Source: CAYFNF01 sp964344485 (lineage in GTDB: Bacteria; Patescibacteriota; Patescibacteriia; UBA9570; XYC2-FULL-38-9). From it: DNA of 64,000 nt. Location of the stretch: positions 271,405-335,404 of the forward strand of contig CAYFNF010000001.1 of NCBI GenBank assembly GCA_964344485.1. The letters run 5' to 3'. Below are positions 60,784-64,000 of the stretch, in pieces. Below the pieces are notes generated by a model. The model made no database searches, was not told the DNA's origin, and saw only the letters and a list, made by a program, of their open reading frames with translations. Within the stretch, counting starts at the first letter, position 1; each line of letters opens with the position of its first letter. Both the position numbers and the translations under genes were made by a program.

Positions 60784-61713
60784 ATGCATACACCCGTACT
60801 TTTACAAGAAGTCATTCATGGCTTACAAATCGCTCCAAACAGCAACTGTATAGATGGAACAGTCGGCCTTGGAGGCCATGCACGTTTGATGCTAGAGAAA
60901 GCAGCGCCGAATGGAACACTCATCGGCGTGGATCGTGATCGTACCAGCTTGATGCTTGCATCAGAAGAGCTGAGGGAATTTGGTGATCGTTTTATCCCGG
61001 TTCATGATTCCTATGCGCGGATTCTAGATCATCCTGATGTACTAAAGCAAGCACAGCCGATCTCCGCGATACTCATTGACCTCGGCCTGTCTTCACGGCA
61101 GCTTGATGCAGAAGAACGAGGGTTTTCCTTTCTTGCCCCCGGCCCATTGGATATGCGGTTTGATACGTTGGAAGAGACCCCGACCGCTGCAGAGCTCCTT
61201 GATTCGCAGTCAGAGGAGGAGCTACGAATACTGTTCAAGACGTATGGAGAAGAACCGCATGCAAATCGCATCGCTCGAGCGATTGTAAAACAGAGAGCCG
61301 TGGAGTCAATTACTACTACCCAAGATCTCGCGCAGCTCGTTGAGTCCGTTGTACCGCGTCGGCCGCAACAACGCATTCACCCAGCAACACGAGTATTCCA
61401 AGCATTGCGCATTGCCGTGAACCGTGAATTAGAAGAACTGGAGGAGTTTCTCCCAGTTGCAGTGGAAGTACTAGCGCCGCAAGGACGCCTAGCAGTTATC
61501 TCCTTCCACTCATTGGAAGATCGTATTGTGAAGAAGTTCTTTCGAAAAGAATCTGTAGATTGCATCTGCCCTCCGGAATTACCTGAGTGCCGATGTGATC
61601 ACCGATCGCAGTTGCAGATTCTCACAAAAAAACCAATTACCGCTTCACCAGAGGAGATTCAAACGAATCCTCGAGCACGAAGCGCAAAACTGCGTATCAT
61701 CCAAAAAATGTAA
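60784..61713 (+). CDS. rsmH: 16S rRNA m4C1402 methyltransferase RsmH
   Basis: 309 residues. HTPVLLQEVIHGL start; SAM site DGTVGLGGHA and GVDRDRTSL; the long conserved LIDLGLSSRQLDAEERGFSF and GPLDMRFD; C-terminal ISFHSLEDRIVKKFF and KPITAS..NPRARSAKLR. Methylates N4 of C1402 in 16S rRNA. Position after mraZ is classic. Confidence 0.97.
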   Translation: MHTPVLLQEVIHGLQIAPNSNCIDGTVGLGGHARLMLEKAAPNGTLIGVDRDRTSLMLASEELREFGDRFIPVHDSYARILDHPDVLKQAQPISAILIDLGLSSRQLDAEERGFSFLAPGPLDMRFDTLEETPTAAELLDSQSEEELRILFKTYGEEPHANRIARAIVKQRAVESITTTQDLAQLVESVVPRRPQQRIHPATRVFQALRIAVNRELEELEEFLPVAVEVLAPQGRLAVISFHSLEDRIVKKFFRKESVDCICPPELPECRCDHRSQLQILTKKPITASPEEIQTNPRARSAKLRIIQKM

Positions 61714-61715
61714 AT

Positions 61716-62078
61716 ATGCCACCGACATTCATTACAACTGTAAATCAAAAAAGTAAAGCACAGTTCACACACATGAACAATGTGTTGTCTTTTATGAACA
61801 CCACAAAGACACGGGTGGTGCTGATTTCATTAGTTGTACTATTAGGACTAGGATACCTTTGGTTAGTAAATAGTTCAGCAACTGCAGGTTTTTACCTTTC
61901 GGATTTAGAGCGAGATGTCGTTGCGCTAGAGGATGAGTACCAGAAATTAGAGCTGGAGAAAACTGCATTACAATCACTAGATCACATTAGAGAGCAAAGC
62001 GAAGGGCGGCATATGGTTGCATCCGGTTCTGTTGAGTACGCTTCTGGAGATACCAGCGTGGCTTTGAGCGGAGAATAA
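61716..62078 (+). CDS. FtsL-like cell-division protein
   Basis: 120 residues. A short cytoplasmic N-tail, one TM helix (about 34-52: VVLISLVVLLGLGYLWLV), and a coiled coil after it (LERDVVALEDEYQKLELEKTAL). Size, topology and position between rsmH and ftsI fit FtsL of the divisome, which lacks strong sequence motifs. In divisomes FtsL links FtsB, FtsQ and FtsWI. Confidence 0.75.
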   Translation: MPPTFITTVNQKSKAQFTHMNNVLSFMNTTKTRVVLISLVVLLGLGYLWLVNSSATAGFYLSDLERDVVALEDEYQKLELEKTALQSLDHIREQSEGRHMVASGSVEYASGDTSVALSGE

Positions 62079-62100
62079 AACAAAAACAAAACGCAATACT

Positions 62101-62148
62101 ATGGCACTCTCAACTCGAGCGTGTCTTTCGTTTGCCCCTAGAATATGA
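62101..62148 (+). CDS. 15-residue ORF coupled to ftsI
   Basis: MALSTRACLSFAPRI; its stop overlaps the ftsI start as ATGA (62145-62148). A-rich DNA without Shine-Dalgarno site precedes it. This is the third such tiny ORF in the window. Tentative. Confidence 0.35.
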   Translation: MALSTRACLSFAPRI

Positions 62149-63941
62149 GCTATCAACGACGACACTTAAAAGTAAAACGGCGCTCACCGCAACGTCAGTC
62201 GCGTCAGAAGAGATTACCGCGATTTGATCGAATACAGATGGTCATGGCTGGTTTCGTTTGTATCGCACTATTCATTGCTGCACGCCTGTTTATCGTGCAG
62301 ATCGTTGAGCACTCATTTTATGAAGCGTTGGCTAGTGGTCAGCATGAATTAGTACAGCAGTTGCTCCCGGAACGTGGAGAGATCTATGCACAAGATCGCT
62401 ATGCAGATACTGGAATCACAGTTATTGCGACCAACCAGACGCTCTATCATGTCTATTTGAATCCGAAGCAAGTTACAGATCCACAAGCAGTGGCAGACAC
62501 TGCTTCACCGGTTTTAGGAATTGACCCTGCGGTAATTGTTGAACGTGCGTCAAAGGAGAACGATCTCTATGAACCGTTGAAACATCAAGTGTCGGAGCAA
62601 GAGCTGAATGCACTAGAGACACAGGTTGAAGAGCAGGGGCTCTCTGGTGTTCACTGGACTGAAGAAGATGGTCGATACTATACGTCAAGCGAGATTACTT
62701 CTTCAATCACCGGTTTTTTAGGAATTGTTGAAGATCAGCGGAAAGGCCAGTACGGATTAGAAGGGTATTTTGATGAGCAGCTTGCTGGGCAAGAGGGGTC
62801 ATTAAGTACTGAGCTTGATGCCTCTGGCCGATTTATTGCTGTAGGTGATAAGTCCATTGTTGAAGCGCAAGACGGGGACACACTGATTTTAACCATTGAT
62901 ATGAATATTCAGTATCAGGCGTGTACATTACTTGATGCTGCAGTGAAGAAGCACGGTGCAAATCAAGGGTCAGTGATTGTCATGGATCCTAAGACTGGTG
63001 CGATTATGGCGATGTGTAATGCACCGATGTATGACACCAACAACTACTCTGATGTAGAAGATATCGGAGTGTTTTTAAATGATGCAATCGCAGATCAATA
63101 CGAGCCAGGGTCAGTATTTAAACCCCTTGCTATGGCAGCAGCGGTCAATGACGGACACGTGACACCGTATACCACGTATACAGACACTGGGCAGGTACGC
63201 GTAAGTAAATACACTATTAAAAATTCAGATGAGAAAGCTCATGGGACAGTGGACATGACCTATGTATTAGAAGAGTCGTTGAATACTGGTGCGATATTTG
63301 CAGTACAGAAGGTTGGGAATGCGCGATGGCATGACTATGTGGAGAAGTTTGGTTTTGGCGAGCGCACAGGCATTGAATTGAGCGGGGAGAATCCAGGGGA
63401 TATCTCCGAAGTATCGAAAGAGAAGGACATCTATAGCGCAACATCTTCCTATGGGCAGGGACTGACCGTGACTCCGGTTCAGATGCTGCAGTCGTTTGGT
63501 GCGTTTGCGAACAACGGAGTGATGATGCGTCCGTATATTGTAGAACGCGTTGTAAAGTCTAACGGATATCAAGAAGCGACTGAACCTGTGATTGTCTCTC
63601 AACCGATTACTCCTGATGCAGCCCGCACTATCGGCGCTATGTTAGTGCGAGTGATTGATGGGGGGCACGCGATAAAAGCAGCAGTAGATGGATACTTTAT
63701 GGCAGGCAAGACCGGTACAGCACAGATTCCAAAAGAAGATGGTACTGGATACGATGAGCATCGGCATAAGGATACATTTGTTGGGTTTGGTCCAGTTTCA
63801 GATCCGCAGTTTGTGATTTTAGTGAAGATTGATGAGCCTAAAGATGTGATGTGGTCCGCTGCGTCTGCTGCTCCACTGTTTGGCGATGTCGCTCAATACT
63901 TAGTGAACTACCTTCAGATTCCTCCAGACCGCACAGAGTGA
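62145..63941 (+). CDS. ftsI: Penicillin-binding protein 2/FtsI-type transpeptidase
   Basis: 598 residues. One N-terminal TM helix (about 31-51), pedestal domain (to ~240) with FLGIVEDQRKGQYGLEGYFD, and a transpeptidase domain with SxxK as PGSVFKPL, SxN as ESLNTG and KTGTAQ (usual KSG/KTG). Class B PBP that cross-links septal peptidoglycan. Divisome partner of FtsL and FtsW. It follows rsmH and ftsL in the standard order. The final ~60 bp of the window (63942-64000) hold no feature that I can define. Confidence 0.95.
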   Translation: MSYQRRHLKVKRRSPQRQSRQKRLPRFDRIQMVMAGFVCIALFIAARLFIVQIVEHSFYEALASGQHELVQQLLPERGEIYAQDRYADTGITVIATNQTLYHVYLNPKQVTDPQAVADTASPVLGIDPAVIVERASKENDLYEPLKHQVSEQELNALETQVEEQGLSGVHWTEEDGRYYTSSEITSSITGFLGIVEDQRKGQYGLEGYFDEQLAGQEGSLSTELDASGRFIAVGDKSIVEAQDGDTLILTIDMNIQYQACTLLDAAVKKHGANQGSVIVMDPKTGAIMAMCNAPMYDTNNYSDVEDIGVFLNDAIADQYEPGSVFKPLAMAAAVNDGHVTPYTTYTDTGQVRVSKYTIKNSDEKAHGTVDMTYVLEESLNTGAIFAVQKVGNARWHDYVEKFGFGERTGIELSGENPGDISEVSKEKDIYSATSSYGQGLTVTPVQMLQSFGAFANNGVMMRPYIVERVVKSNGYQEATEPVIVSQPITPDAARTIGAMLVRVIDGGHAIKAAVDGYFMAGKTGTAQIPKEDGTGYDEHRHKDTFVGFGPVSDPQFVILVKIDEPKDVMWSAASAAPLFGDVAQYLVNYLQIPPDRTE

Positions 63942-64000
63942 TTAGCAGGTTACTTGTTTATATATTCGCAATACAACTACTTTCAATGACCGCTTGCGAA

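Noticed and set aside
1..64000. Recoded genetic code (TGA as Gly), as in some CPR lineages
   Set aside because: TGA ends clear genes such as mraZ (60720-60722), and the conserved proteins have no in-frame TGA.
1..64000. CRISPR array or insertion sequence
   Set aside because: I saw no regularly spaced repeats and no transposase; the only direct repeat of size is the coding repeat at 29721.

Overview
The window looks like a chromosome segment of a Patescibacteria (CPR) bacterium. I infer this from the gene content and style: a shortened HrcA, a VirD4/TraG-like ATPase behind a proline-rich partner, lysine-rich secreted proteins with fibronectin-type domains, a two-subunit NiFe hydrogenase, many genes without a Shine-Dalgarno site and several apparently leaderless promoters. 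TGA is used as a stop, so the genetic code is standard. The background has moderate GC. The assembly has N-gaps at 12427-12436, 20329-20345, 29992-30091, 37561-37570 and 40639-40775, and two genes are broken by single frameshifts (about 18105-18125 and 26641-26648).

Layout. 1-2.3 kb: end of a secreted lectin-like protein, a GC-rich membrane-protein cassette, and a cysteine desulfurase. 2.3-9 kb: a 36-residue membrane peptide, then a CIRCE-controlled heat-shock operon hrcA-grpE-dnaK-dnaJ plus one unknown gene. 9-15 kb: membrane protein, TPR protein, secreted protein, then the minus-strand operon corA-cysS-dus. 15-22 kb: proline-rich protein, VirD4-like ATPase, RND exporter. 22-28 kb: small proteins, a second GC-rich cassette, dnaX, a GT39-like glycosyltransferase and tRNA-Gln(CUG). 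28-31.7 kb: a third GC-rich cassette (lipoprotein) with a long structured leader, then a surface protein with tail-like repeats and an LVIVD propeller. 31.7-38 kb: membrane spermidine-synthase-like protein plus hydrogenase delta and alpha subunits, facing their maturation protease, a HypC-like fusion and an EamA transporter. 38-42 kb: secreted amidohydrolase, a fourth GC-rich cassette (lipoprotein) and a 7TM protein. 42-49.7 kb: hydroxyacid dehydrogenase, glycerate kinase, aminotransferase, transketolase and two more. 49.7-55.6 kb: minus-strand SUF operon (sufC-B-D-S-U plus a TraB-like gene). 55.6-64 kb: leucyl aminopeptidase, CDP-alcohol transferase, TsaB-like protein, sensor kinase, and the start of a division/cell-wall cluster mraZ-rsmH-ftsL-ftsI.

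The signals that stand out most are: (1) two unlinked copies of one structured element (51254-51340 and 57254-57336) in which every outer helix changes by compensating substitutions while the inner sequence is kept; (2) four single-gene GC-rich cassettes, all coding for envelope proteins, each with its own AT-rich promoter of host style; (3) a leader of about 290 nt before one of those cassettes, containing a folded domain followed by an intrinsic terminator; (4) recurrent promoters whose -10 box ends 6-9 nt before the start codon, which implies leaderless mRNAs. The carbon operon at 42-48 kb can be read as a hydroxypyruvate/glycerate module, because hydroxypyruvate is also a ketol donor for transketolase. 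The hydrogenase block carries only the delta and alpha subunits, with the protease and a HypC-like domain encoded opposite.
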